A stretch of 64,000 nt of DNA from Haematobacter missouriensis. Lineage in GTDB: Bacteria; Pseudomonadota; Alphaproteobacteria; Rhodobacterales; Rhodobacteraceae. The stretch lies in contig NZ_JFGS01000003.1 of NCBI RefSeq assembly GCF_000740775.1, positions 62,001-126,000 on the forward strand. The letters run 5' to 3'. How positions within the stretch are numbered: position 1 is the stretch's first letter; each line of letters starts with the position of its first letter. The notes under the pieces are model-generated. The model was not told where the DNA came from, searched no databases, and was given only the letters and a program-made list of their open reading frames with translations. Position numbers and translations under genes: made by a program. Positions 56,495 to 64,000 of this stretch are shown piece after piece.

Positions 56495-57109
56495 ATGACC
56501 CCGGACGCGGTTGCGCGCCTGTTCACACATCAAGACGGCAGTTACCGCTTTGCCCGGTGGAACAGGCCGATCGTGCCAGTCGTCTTCGGGGTGGACGATG
56601 CGACGCTCGCCGCCTTCAAGGGGGCGGTGGAGGCCGTGGTACTGCTTGCCCGGCACCGCATGGCGGAAACTGATCTGGATATGGGCGCGAACCTGTTCGT
56701 GTTCTTCTGTCGCGAGTGGAGCGAGTTGCTGGCGGTGCCCGATCTGGATGGCCTGCTGCCCGACCTCGGGCGGCTTGTGGAGCGGTTGTCGGCGGAGGAC
56801 GCGCATCACTACCGGGCTTTCCGTTTCGAGGCAGACGGCGCGATCCGAGCTGCCGTTTCTGTCCTGCGTATAGAGGGCGCGCTGGCGGATATTCCCGCAG
56901 AGACGCTGGCGCTGAACGAGATGGCGCGTCTGATGCTGCTCTGGGCGGAAGGCGCCTTTCCGAAGGGGCCGCTGGTTCTGGCTGCAGGCCATGCAGTGCT
57001 CCGCCCCGAGATCGCGGGCGTGATCCGCGCGGCCTATGATCCGGTGATGCCGGTTGCCGCCAGCGACCCTTCTCATGCGCTCCGGCTCGCCGCGCGGGTG
57101 GCGGTATGA
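56495..57109 (+). CDS. Hypothetical protein upstream of ybgC
   Basis: 204-residue protein that I cannot assign. No signal peptide or membrane helix; it is rich in Ala/Leu and has an acidic character. Recognisable runs include GSYRFARWNRPIVPVVFGVD, ANLFVFFCREWSELL and ALNEMARLMLLWAEG. The ATG 56495 follows GGGAGACGCCCG. It overlaps ybgC by four bases (ATGA), so it is translated with the tol-pal-linked thioesterase. Codon use looks like its neighbours, so it is a real gene; a function in envelope or acyl-CoA metabolism is only suggested by position. Confidence 0.75.
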   Translation: MTPDAVARLFTHQDGSYRFARWNRPIVPVVFGVDDATLAAFKGAVEAVVLLARHRMAETDLDMGANLFVFFCREWSELLAVPDLDGLLPDLGRLVERLSAEDAHHYRAFRFEADGAIRAAVSVLRIEGALADIPAETLALNEMARLMLLWAEGAFPKGPLVLAAGHAVLRPEIAGVIRAAYDPVMPVAASDPSHALRLAARVAV

Positions 57110-57519
57110 GGCATCTCTTCGCCCTCCGCGTCTATTATGAGGACACCGATTTCGGTGGCATCGTCTATCACGCCAATTACCTGAAGTTCATAGAGCGTGC
57201 GCGGAGCGAATGGGTCCGCTCGCTGGGCATCGACCAGCGCCGGATGAAGGCGGAGACGGGCACGGTCTTTGCCGTCCGCTGGATGGAGAACGATTTCCTG
57301 AAGCCCGCCGTATTTGATGACGAACTGGTGGTGGAGACGCGGCTCGACCGGCTGGAAGGGGCGAGCCTGCATCTTCACCAGACCGTCCTGAGAGGCACGG
57401 AGGCGCTTTTCACCGCCCGCGTTCGGCTTGTCTGCCTCGGCGCGGCGGGGCGTCCGGTGCGGCTCCCGGCCGGGTTGCGCGCGGCCTTGAGCCATATGGC
57501 CGTCGATAAGCCGGGCTGA
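57106..57519 (+). CDS. ybgC: Tol-Pal system-associated acyl-CoA thioesterase
   Basis: 137-residue hot-dog thioesterase. YEDTDFGGIVYHANYLKFIE contains the catalytic Asp and His pattern, and ERARSEWVRSLGI follows as usual. It hydrolyses short/medium acyl-CoAs in the family. It precedes tolQ by 114 bases that hold a strong promoter-like pair, and overlaps the hypothetical gene before it. Confidence 0.94.
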   Translation: MRHLFALRVYYEDTDFGGIVYHANYLKFIERARSEWVRSLGIDQRRMKAETGTVFAVRWMENDFLKPAVFDDELVVETRLDRLEGASLHLHQTVLRGTEALFTARVRLVCLGAAGRPVRLPAGLRAALSHMAVDKPG

Positions 57520-57541
57520 CATGCCAAATCACGCGCCTGTG

Positions 57542-57571
57542 TTGGCAATTTGCCTGCATTCGCGGTAGAAT
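57542..57571 (+). promoter_or_regulatory. Candidate promoter of tolQRAB-pal
   Basis: TTGGCA (57542-57547), an 18-base spacer, and TAGAAT (57566-57571). The -35 box is one arm of an inverted repeat TGCCAA / TTGGCA (57522-57527 with 57542-57547), which may be an operator. It lies 63 bases before the tolQ start. Confidence 0.6.
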
Positions 57572-57633
57572 CGGTGTAATCGACAACCGCGCGGAACGAC
57601 GCGGCCAAAAAAACCCAGACGAGCAGGACAGTG

Positions 57634-58338
57634 ATGGAAACCCAAACCCTCGCCATGGCGCAGGAGATCGACTTCTCCGTGCTTGCGCTCTTTGCCCGCG
57701 CCACGATCGTGGTGCAGCTGGTGATGCTGGCGCTGCTTTTCGCCTCCTTCTGGTCTTGGGCGATCATCGTGCGCAAGTTCCTGATGTATCGCGCCGCGCG
57801 GGCGGAGGCGGCGGAGTTCGACCGGGCTTTCTGGTCAGGTGAGCCGCTCGACGAGCTTTACGACCGGATCGGGCCCAATCCGCAGGGGGCATCTGAGCGC
57901 ATCTTCGCCGCCGGAATGCTGGAGTGGCGCCGTTCCCACCGGCAGGACGGGGTGCTGATCCCCGGCGCACAGGCGCGGATCGACCGGTCCATGGATGTCG
58001 CCATCGCGAAGGAAGCGGAATCGCTCACCTCGGGACTGTCCTTCCTTGCCACGGTCGGCGCGACTGCGACCTTCGTCGGGCTGTTCGGCACCGTCTGGGG
58101 GATCAAGCACGCCTTCGAGCAGATCGCGATCGCGCAGAACACCAACCTCGCCGTCGTGGCGCCGGGGATCGCGGAGGCGCTGCTGGCCACCGCAATCGGC
58201 CTCGTCGCCGCTGTTCCGGCGGTGATCTTCTACAACAAGCTCAGCGCGGACAGTGACCGGATACTCGGCGGATATGAGGCTTTCGCCGATGAATTCGCCA
58301 CGATCCTGTCCCGCCAGCTCGACGCGCAGGCGGCCTGA
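57634..58338 (+). CDS. tolQ: Tol-Pal proton-channel subunit TolQ
   Basis: 234-residue inner-membrane protein homologous to ExbB/MotA. Three membrane helices: about 18-40 (IVVQLVMLALLFASFWSWAI), then GLSFLATVGATATFVGLFGTVWG and GIAEALLATAIGLVAAVPAV near the C-terminal half. Motif GTVWGI and the TAIGLVAAVPA helix are typical. With TolR it powers TolA. ATG 57634 is chosen; GTG 57631 is adjacent. It is three bases before tolR. Confidence 0.96.
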   Translation: METQTLAMAQEIDFSVLALFARATIVVQLVMLALLFASFWSWAIIVRKFLMYRAARAEAAEFDRAFWSGEPLDELYDRIGPNPQGASERIFAAGMLEWRRSHRQDGVLIPGAQARIDRSMDVAIAKEAESLTSGLSFLATVGATATFVGLFGTVWGIKHAFEQIAIAQNTNLAVVAPGIAEALLATAIGLVAAVPAVIFYNKLSADSDRILGGYEAFADEFATILSRQLDAQAA

Positions 58339-58341
58339 GCG

Positions 58342-58827
58342 ATGGGGGCAGGGGTCATGCCGGGTGGCGGTGGCGGCAAGCGCCGGGGCAGACGCCGCGG
58401 CCGGGGCCGCTCGGGTGCCATGTCCGAAATCAACGTCACGCCTTTTGTGGACGTGATGCTCGTGCTGCTCATTATCTTCATGGTGGCCGCGCCGATGCTG
58501 ACGGTGGGGGTGCCCGTGCAGCTTCCGCAGACCGCCGCCGCCGCTCTCCCACAGGAGCAGGAGGAGCCGTTGACCGTCACGCTCACCGCTGATGGGGGGC
58601 TTGCGATCCAGAACACCATGACGCCGGAAGAGGAGCTGCTACCGAAGCTGCAGGCCATCGCGGCGGAGCGGCGGGACAACAAGGTCTTTCTGCGGGCCGA
58701 TGGCTCCATCCCGTATGAGCGGGTCGTGCAAGTGATGGGCGCGCTGAACGCGGGCGGATTTTCCAACATCGGGCTGGTGACCGATTCGGGTGGCCCGGCC
58801 TTCGGCGGCCGACGGGCGGCGAACTAG
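58342..58827 (+). CDS. tolR: Tol-Pal subunit TolR
   Basis: 161-residue ExbD-like protein with one membrane helix. NVTPFVDVMLVLLIIFMVAA contains the proton-carrying Asp. The cytoplasmic N-terminus is very basic/glycine-rich ([18 protein letters not shown]). A periplasmic domain with DGSIPYERVVQVMGALNAGGF follows. Short spacing puts it with tolQ and tolA in one operon. Confidence 0.96.
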   Translation: MGAGVMPGGGGGKRRGRRRGRGRSGAMSEINVTPFVDVMLVLLIIFMVAAPMLTVGVPVQLPQTAAAALPQEQEEPLTVTLTADGGLAIQNTMTPEEELLPKLQAIAAERRDNKVFLRADGSIPYERVVQVMGALNAGGFSNIGLVTDSGGPAFGGRRAAN

Positions 58828-58834
58828 GTCCGGC

Positions 58835-60154
58835 ATGTTCGAGCGGTTGGATACCGGCACCAAGGTTTCGGCGATCGGCCATATCGGCCTGATCGGCTGG
58901 GTGATGCTGGGCGGATTCTTTTCAACGCCGGAAAGCCCGATGACGCCGCAGGTCGCGGATGTGTCGATCATTTCCAGCGAGGAATACGACGCCATGGTCG
59001 CCGCCGCGCCGGCGCCTTCCGTGGCGAGCGAGGCGCCCGCCACCTCCGCCCCCCCCGTGACCCGGCCCGAGACAAGGCCCGAGACAAGGCCTGAACCCGC
59101 TGCCGAGGCCCCGCCGCCCGCGCCCGCGCCGTCTCCCGCCGCCGTGCGACCCGCCGAACCGCCGCCGGAAACTGCGCCGGAGGGCGTGGTGGTGCTCGGC
59201 TCCCCGATCTCGAACCGGCCCCCGGCGCAGGAAACGCCGCCCGCGCCGAAAGTGTCCGAGCGGCCCAAGCAGCGCCCGATGAGCCGCGTGGCCCCCACGC
59301 CGACCGAAGCGCCGCCCCCCGAAGCCAAGACCGCCGAGACGCGGCAGGAGGCCGTGCGCGCCGATGCGCCCGCGCCGCCCAAGGAGGCCAAGGAAGCGCA
59401 GGAGGCCACCGCGCCCGAGGAGGCGACAACCCGCGTCGTGACGGAGGCGACAGAGGTGGCGAACGAAGCTGCGGCTCCGAAACCCGCCGCGCCCGCCTCC
59501 GCCGCCCCGCCCCGGAACCGGCCGGAGAAGCAGAAGCCCGAGATGAAACCGGTGGAAACCGCCGCGGTCGAGCCGGAGAAGAAGCCGCAGCCGCCGAAAC
59601 CCGTCTCCAAGCCGGATGCGCCCAAGGAAACCAGGAAGGAACCGCCGAAGCCCGCGGAGCCCGCCCGGGAACCCCCGAAAAAGGAGGCGACGAAAGAGCC
59701 CAGAAAAGCGGAGGCGCCGAAGCACGACGCTTCGGACGCGATAGCGGATGCCGTGGCTGCCGCCGTTGCGGGCGGCACCTCCAGCGCATCTGGGAGCGGC
59801 ACCGGGGGACGGGGCTCTGCGCCTTCCGGCCCGCCCATGACCTCCGGGGAGAAGGATGCGCTCCGCGTTGCGGTGCAATCCTGCTGGAACGTCGGCTCGC
59901 TTTCCTCCGAGTCGCAGAACGTCACGGTCACACTCGGCGTAAAAATGGCACAGACCGGCATCCCGGAGAGCGGCTCCGTGCGCATGATCGGTTATGAGGG
60001 CGGTTCGGAGACCGCCGCGCGGCAGGCCTATGAGGCCGCGCGGCGGGCCATCCTCCGCTGCGGAGCCAAAGGCTTTCCGTTGCCGACCGAGAAATACGAA
60101 CAGTGGCGGGACATCGAAATGGTGTTCAACCCGGAGAGCATGAGGATAAAATGA
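58835..60154 (+). CDS. tolA: Tol-Pal energy transducer TolA
   Basis: 439-residue protein. One N-terminal membrane helix (about 12-30) is followed by a long, low-complexity periplasmic arm rich in Pro, Glu, Ala, Lys (about residues 55-320) in place of the alanine-lysine helix of E. coli. The C-terminal globular domain starts near [15 protein letters not shown] and contains [15 protein letters not shown] 58835 ([10 protein letters not shown]) is preferred. It overlaps tolB by four bases. Confidence 0.93.
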   Translation: MFERLDTGTKVSAIGHIGLIGWVMLGGFFSTPESPMTPQVADVSIISSEEYDAMVAAAPAPSVASEAPATSAPPVTRPETRPETRPEPAAEAPPPAPAPSPAAVRPAEPPPETAPEGVVVLGSPISNRPPAQETPPAPKVSERPKQRPMSRVAPTPTEAPPPEAKTAETRQEAVRADAPAPPKEAKEAQEATAPEEATTRVVTEATEVANEAAAPKPAAPASAAPPRNRPEKQKPEMKPVETAAVEPEKKPQPPKPVSKPDAPKETRKEPPKPAEPAREPPKKEATKEPRKAEAPKHDASDAIADAVAAAVAGGTSSASGSGTGGRGSAPSGPPMTSGEKDALRVAVQSCWNVGSLSSESQNVTVTLGVKMAQTGIPESGSVRMIGYEGGSETAARQAYEAARRAILRCGAKGFPLPTEKYEQWRDIEMVFNPESMRIK

Positions 60155-61488
60155 AAGTGCTGCGGACAGCCCTTGGCGCGACGGCGATCGCGCTCGCCTG
60201 CCTCGCCGCGACCGCAACGGTTGCCCCGGCGCAGAACGGGCCGCTGAGGATCGAGATCACCGACGGGGTGATCGAACCTCTGCCCTTCGCCATTCCCCCG
60301 TTCATCGCGGCGAACGGCGGCGCGCAGCAGCTTGCCGCCGACATTTCCCGGGTCGTGGCGGCGGATCTGGTGGGAACGGGGCTGTTCCGGGAAATACCTC
60401 CCTCCGCCTACATCTCGCGCGTGACCTCTTTCGACAGCCCGGTACAGTATCAGGACTGGAGGGCGATCAACGCGCAGGCGCTCATCACCGGGGCCGTGTC
60501 GGTCGAGGGCGGGCGCGTCACGGTGAAATTCCGCCTGTTCGACGTATTTTCCGGCCAGCCGCTGGGCGAGGGGCTGCAGTTCACCGGAAGCCAGCAGGGC
60601 TGGCGGAGGATGGCGCACAAGGTCGCCGATCAGGTCTATTCCCGCATCACCGGCGAGGGGCCGTATTTCGACAGCCGGGTGGTGTTCGTCTCCGAAAGCG
60701 GGCCGAAGGACGCGCGGGTCAAGCGGCTTGCCGTCGCGGATTACGACGGGGCCAGCATGGGCTTCCTGTCCGACGGGCGGGCCATCGTGCTCGCGCCCCG
60801 CTTCTCTCCCTCGGGCGACAGGGTGCTCTACACCTCCTACGAATCCGGCTTCCCGCGCATCTACATCATGGACGTGGCCAGCGGCAGCCGCCGCGCGCTC
60901 GACGATCAGCCGGGCACGATGACCTTCGCGCCGCGCTTCTCGCCCGATGGTCAGAGGGTGATCTTCTCGCTTTCGCAGGGGGGGAATACGGATATCTACG
61001 CGCTCGACATCGCGTCCGGGCGGCGGACACAGCTCACATCCACCCCCGCCATCGAAACCGCGCCCAGCTTCTCGCCCGATGGGCGGCAGATCGTGTTCGA
61101 GAGCGACCGCTCCGGCTCGCAGCAGCTTTACATCATGGGCGCGAACGGCGGCGAGGCACGGCGGATTTCCTTTGGCGAGGGGCGCTACGGTACGCCGGTC
61201 TGGTCGCCGCGCGGCGACCTCATCGCCTTTACCAAGCAGAACGCGGGCCGCTTCCATATCGGCGTGATGCGCACCGACGGGTCGGAGGAGCGGCTGCTCA
61301 CCGCCTCCTATCTGGACGAGGGGCCGACATGGTCGCCGAACGGGCGTGTCATCATGTTCACCCGTGAAGGCGCGGGGGCCGGTGGCCAGTCGCAGCTGTT
61401 CTCCGTGGACATTTCGGGCCGGAACCTGAAGCGGGTGCCGGTGAACGGCTCCGCCTCCGACCCCGCCTGGTCGCCGCTGATGAAATGA
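60151..61488 (+). CDS. tolB: Tol-Pal system beta-propeller protein TolB
   Basis: 445-residue periplasmic protein. A signal peptide ends near VAPAQNG. The N-terminal domain ([16 protein letters not shown]) is followed by repeated WD40-like blades with [45 protein letters not shown] and [13 protein letters not shown]. TolB binds Pal and TolA. The start overlaps the tolA end as ATGA; an upstream in-frame ATG lacks a signal peptide. Confidence 0.96.
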   Translation: MKVLRTALGATAIALACLAATATVAPAQNGPLRIEITDGVIEPLPFAIPPFIAANGGAQQLAADISRVVAADLVGTGLFREIPPSAYISRVTSFDSPVQYQDWRAINAQALITGAVSVEGGRVTVKFRLFDVFSGQPLGEGLQFTGSQQGWRRMAHKVADQVYSRITGEGPYFDSRVVFVSESGPKDARVKRLAVADYDGASMGFLSDGRAIVLAPRFSPSGDRVLYTSYESGFPRIYIMDVASGSRRALDDQPGTMTFAPRFSPDGQRVIFSLSQGGNTDIYALDIASGRRTQLTSTPAIETAPSFSPDGRQIVFESDRSGSQQLYIMGANGGEARRISFGEGRYGTPVWSPRGDLIAFTKQNAGRFHIGVMRTDGSEERLLTASYLDEGPTWSPNGRVIMFTREGAGAGGQSQLFSVDISGRNLKRVPVNGSASDPAWSPLMK

Positions 61489-61605
61489 CGGCCCGTCGGC
61501 CCGCCGCGGGCGGGCAGGCGCGAACGTGAACGGACACCGGGCCGCGCGGCGTTTCCACAACGGCTGCGGCATGTTAAACAGCCTCAAGCGAGGACGGGGA
61601 CAGAA

Positions 61606-62169
61606 ATGAAATTCGCAACGACAGCACTTCTTCTGGTGGCGGGCCTTGCGCTCGCCGCATGTAACAACCCGGACAAATATGCGACCGGCGCTGGCGGCTA
61701 CGGTGCAGGCGGTGCCGGGGGTGTCGGCGGCGCTGGCGGTGCAGGCGGCTATGGGGCCGATGGCATCGGGACATCGGGCATCGGGGATGCGTCCAATCCG
61801 CGTTCCATCGCCTATTTCAACCAGACGGTCGGGGATCGGGTGCTGTTCCTTGTCGATCAGTCCACGGTTTCGCCGCAGGCCCGCACGATCCTCGACGGGC
61901 AGGCACGCTGGCTTGCCACCAACCCCGAATACCGCATCACCATCGAAGGCCATGCCGACGAACAGGGCACGCGGGAATACAACCTCGCGCTTGGCGCGCG
62001 GCGGGCGAATGCGGTGCAGGAATACCTGATCTCCCAAGGGATCGCGCCCAGCCGGATGCGGACGGTGAGCTATGGCAAGGAACGCCCCGTCGCTACCTGT
62101 CCCGATGAAAGCTGCTTTGCACAGAACCGTCGTGCTGTGACCGTCCTCGCCTCCGGCGCGGGAAGCTGA
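61606..62169 (+). CDS. pal: Peptidoglycan-associated lipoprotein Pal
   Basis: 187-residue outer-membrane lipoprotein. The lipobox LALAAC puts the modified Cys at residue 19. A glycine/alanine-rich spacer (about 27-55) precedes the OmpA-like domain: YRITIEGHADEQGTREYNLALG with the peptidoglycan-binding Asp/Arg region and RMRTVSYGKERP. A GC stem (GCCCGC-CGCGG-GCGGGC, 61499-61515) lies in the 117-base gap after tolB. Confidence 0.96.
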   Translation: MKFATTALLLVAGLALAACNNPDKYATGAGGYGAGGAGGVGGAGGAGGYGADGIGTSGIGDASNPRSIAYFNQTVGDRVLFLVDQSTVSPQARTILDGQARWLATNPEYRITIEGHADEQGTREYNLALGARRANAVQEYLISQGIAPSRMRTVSYGKERPVATCPDESCFAQNRRAVTVLASGAGS

Positions 62170-62179
62170 GGCGACAGTG

Positions 62180-63013
62180 ATGCTCAGTCTGCGTCTTATC
62201 GTCCTGTGCACGGGTCTGGCGCTTCCGATCGCCGCGGGAGCGCAGAACCGGCAGGAGACGTTGGCCGATATCCGCAAGGAGGTGAACAGCCTGTCGTCGG
62301 AGGTCCAGTCCCTCCGCTCGGAGATGATCGCCTCCGCCGGGCAGGGCGGGCTGCGGATCAGCGGCACGACCCTCCAGCGGCTCGATCTCATCGAGGCGGA
62401 GCTTCAGCGCCTGACCAATCGTACAGAGGAGCTTGGCCACCGGATCGGCAAGATGGCTGACGATGCGGCGAACCGCATCGGCGACCTTGAGTTCCGGCTG
62501 ACGGAGCTTGAGGGGGGCGACCCCACGGCAGCCGGGGCCGTGGCCCCGCTGGGCGGCGGGGGGGCGGCCCCCTCGCAGAATGCGCCCAAGACATCCACTC
62601 CCGCGCGCGCTTCCGCAGCGGCGCAGAAGGCCGTGGGCGAGCAGGCGGATTTCGATCGGGCCCGGGCGGTGCTCGATCAACGTGACTTTCGCACCGCCGC
62701 GGGTCTCTTCACCGCCTTTACCGAATCCTACCCGGCGGGCGCACTGACGGGCGAGGCACATTACTACCGCGGCGAGGCGCTCGCCGCGGATGGCGATACG
62801 CTCGGCGCCGCCAAGGCCTATCTGGAGAGCTATTCCGGCTGGCCGCGTGGTGAGCGGGCGTCGGAATCGCTGCTGAAGCTCGGTACCAGCCTTGGCGATC
62901 TGGGACAGACCAATGATGCCTGCACCACGCTGTCGCAGGTTTCCATGCTCTATCCCGATACGCCTGCCGTGGCTCAGGCGTCCACCGCGATGCAGAAGCT
63001 CCAATGCAACTGA
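62180..63013 (+). CDS. cpoB: Tol-Pal system protein CpoB (YbgF)
   Basis: 277-residue periplasmic protein. A signal peptide ends at about LPIAAGAQN; a coiled-coil segment (IRKEVNSLSSEVQSLRSEM, then LDLIEAELQRLTNRTEEL) promotes trimerisation. TPR repeats fill the C-terminal third (FDRARAVLDQRDFRTAAGLF and AHYYRGEALAADGDTLGAAK). It coordinates peptidoglycan synthesis with Tol function in the family. ATG 62180 is used (GTG 62177 adjacent). Its stop overlaps the tilS ATG as TGATG. Confidence 0.93.
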   Translation: MLSLRLIVLCTGLALPIAAGAQNRQETLADIRKEVNSLSSEVQSLRSEMIASAGQGGLRISGTTLQRLDLIEAELQRLTNRTEELGHRIGKMADDAANRIGDLEFRLTELEGGDPTAAGAVAPLGGGGAAPSQNAPKTSTPARASAAAQKAVGEQADFDRARAVLDQRDFRTAAGLFTAFTESYPAGALTGEAHYYRGEALAADGDTLGAAKAYLESYSGWPRGERASESLLKLGTSLGDLGQTNDACTTLSQVSMLYPDTPAVAQASTAMQKLQCN

Positions 63014-64000
63014 TGCCAGAGGAGGCCTTTGCCAGTGCGATGGCGAGGCTTCTTCCGGCGCGATACCCCTCCTCGATGCCCTCGCTGGGTCTTGCCGTAT
63101 CGGGTGGGGGGGATTCCATGGCGCTGACCTGGATCGCGCATCGCTGGGCGCGGGACCGGGGCGTGACACTGCGCCTGGCCACGGTCGACCACGGATTGCG
63201 CCCGGAGGCGGCAAAGGAGGCGGCGGAAGTTGCCGCTTTCGCGTCACGGCTTGGCCTTTCGCATGACACCCTCCACTGGCAGGGCTGGGACGGCCGCGGA
63301 AATCTGCAGGATGCCGCTCGCCGCGCCCGCCGACGGCTGCTTTCAGCATGGGCGGCGGAGCAGGAGCTGGGGGCGGTCCTCATCGCCCATACCGCTGACG
63401 ATCAGGCGGAGACATTTCTGCTGCGCCTCGCCCGGGGTTCCGGGGTCGATGGGCTTTCGGCGATGCGGGAGGCGCGGCAGGAGGGCGGGTTGCTCTGGCT
63501 CCGCCCATTGCTCGGCGTCCGTCGCGAGGTGCTGCGGGACCTGCTGCGGACCCAGGGCCTAGGCTGGGCCGAGGATCCCAGCAATGCCGATCCACGCTAT
63601 GATCGTGTGCGCATGCGTCAGGCGCTGCCAGCGCTCGGCGCGCTTGGACTGACGGTGGAGCGTCTCTCCGACACGGCCGCGCGGCTTGCCGAGGCGCGGG
63701 ATGCGCTCGCGGTCCAGGCGGCGCTTGCCGCGCGGCTGCTTCTTCGGGTGGAGGCGGGGGATGTGCTCGTCGATCTCGCGGGGCTGGCGGCCGAACCGGT
63801 GGAGATTCGCGCCCGCCTGCTTTCCGCCGCGCTCTGCTGGGTGTCGTCGGCGGAATACCGCCCTCGCCGGGCGGCGCTGGACCGGCTCTTGGCGGATCTC
63901 GCAAGGGGAGCGGGCGGCACCCTGCACGGATGCCTTGTAGCGGAGCGGCACGGTGTCGCACGAATCGGGCGCGAGCCGAGAGCAGTCCTGGGGCTGCGCC
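63013..64000 (+). CDS. tilS: tRNA(Ile)-lysidine synthase, N-terminal part
   Basis: At least 329 residues, running off the right edge. It makes lysidine at position 34 of tRNA-Ile(CAU). The ATP-pyrophosphatase P-loop SGGGDS is at 30-35; TVDHGLRPEAAKEA and AHTADDQAETFLLRLARGSG follow in the order typical of TilS, then WAEDPSNADPRYDRVRMR. ATG 63013 overlaps the cpoB stop. In many alphaproteobacteria tilS lies between the tol-pal genes and ftsH. Confidence 0.93.
   Translation, partial: MPEEAFASAMARLLPARYPSSMPSLGLAVSGGGDSMALTWIAHRWARDRGVTLRLATVDHGLRPEAAKEAAEVAAFASRLGLSHDTLHWQGWDGRGNLQDAARRARRRLLSAWAAEQELGAVLIAHTADDQAETFLLRLARGSGVDGLSAMREARQEGGLLWLRPLLGVRREVLRDLLRTQGLGWAEDPSNADPRYDRVRMRQALPALGALGLTVERLSDTAARLAEARDALAVQAALAARLLLRVEAGDVLVDLAGLAAEPVEIRARLLSAALCWVSSAEYRPRRAALDRLLADLARGAGGTLHGCLVAERHGVARIGREPRAVLGLR

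Overview
The window is a 64 kb piece of a GC-rich alphaproteobacterial chromosome. Gene content and order point to the Rhodobacterales (Paracoccaceae / roseobacter-Rhodobacter group): acpS-lepB-rnc-era-DUF1491-recO, rimP-nusA-ylxR-infB, an MrpA-MrpB fused antiporter operon, a PuuE-UraD fusion, dnaA-dnaN-recF, and ybgC-tolQRAB-pal-cpoB-tilS. The genus cannot be fixed from sequence reading alone. Nearly all of the window is housekeeping DNA. There are no rRNA or tRNA genes, no CRISPR array, no intact transposon and no prophage.

Layout. Positions 1-10.2 kb hold lipid/secretion/RNA-processing genes (acpS, lepB, rnc, era, recO) and then the translation/transcription operon rimP-nusA-ylxR-infB, which has a candidate promoter and a terminator-like attenuator in its leader and a strong terminator at its end. 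Positions 10.2-14.5 kb hold a decayed IS66-type orfA and a purine-ring catabolism cluster (uraH; puuE-uraD fusion; ureidoglycine aminohydrolase). Positions 14.6-20.7 kb hold a complete seven-domain Mrp Na+/H+ antiporter in six genes; its first gene appears to start at AUA. Positions 20.7-27.1 kb hold kynurenine catabolism (kynU and a formamidase, divergent), an Old Yellow Enzyme, recQ-yggT and a thioesterase. Positions 27.8-34.4 kb hold an MFS transporter, mepA, an esterase-like phytase, a queuosine-precursor transporter, arfB, a Nudix hydrolase and a PiT phosphate transporter. Positions 34.4-39.5 kb hold NAD salvage (pncA-pncB), ubiquinone genes (ubiE-ubiB) and mutM. Positions 39.6-45.6 kb hold enoyl-CoA hydratase, rpsT, dnaA, dnaN, recF and a VOC protein. 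Positions 45.6-53.6 kb are the most accessory-like: a MITE-like element, paiB, a guanidine-II riboswitch with sugE/gdx, rsmD, a ferredoxin-reductase-like flavoprotein, long gene-free stretches, a FemAB-like acyltransferase, an 89-copy ACCGC pentanucleotide array, and GDPD-RidA-Nudix. Positions 53.6-64 kb hold hslO, a CoA pyrophosphatase, cca, a hypothetical protein, ybgC, the Tol-Pal system and the start of tilS.

The best candidates for something undescribed are these. (1) In the arfB leader (31704-31873), a 17-nt near-perfect complement of the 16S rRNA 3' end sits on an 18-codon ORF, followed by competing hairpins and a terminator-like stem, directly upstream of the ribosome-rescue factor ArfB. 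(2) The (ACCGC)89 array at 51190-51636. (3) The AUA-initiated mrpA. (4) Leader structures of the rimP operon and of rpsT. A recognisable but useful find is the guanidine-II (mini-ykkC) riboswitch in front of sugE.
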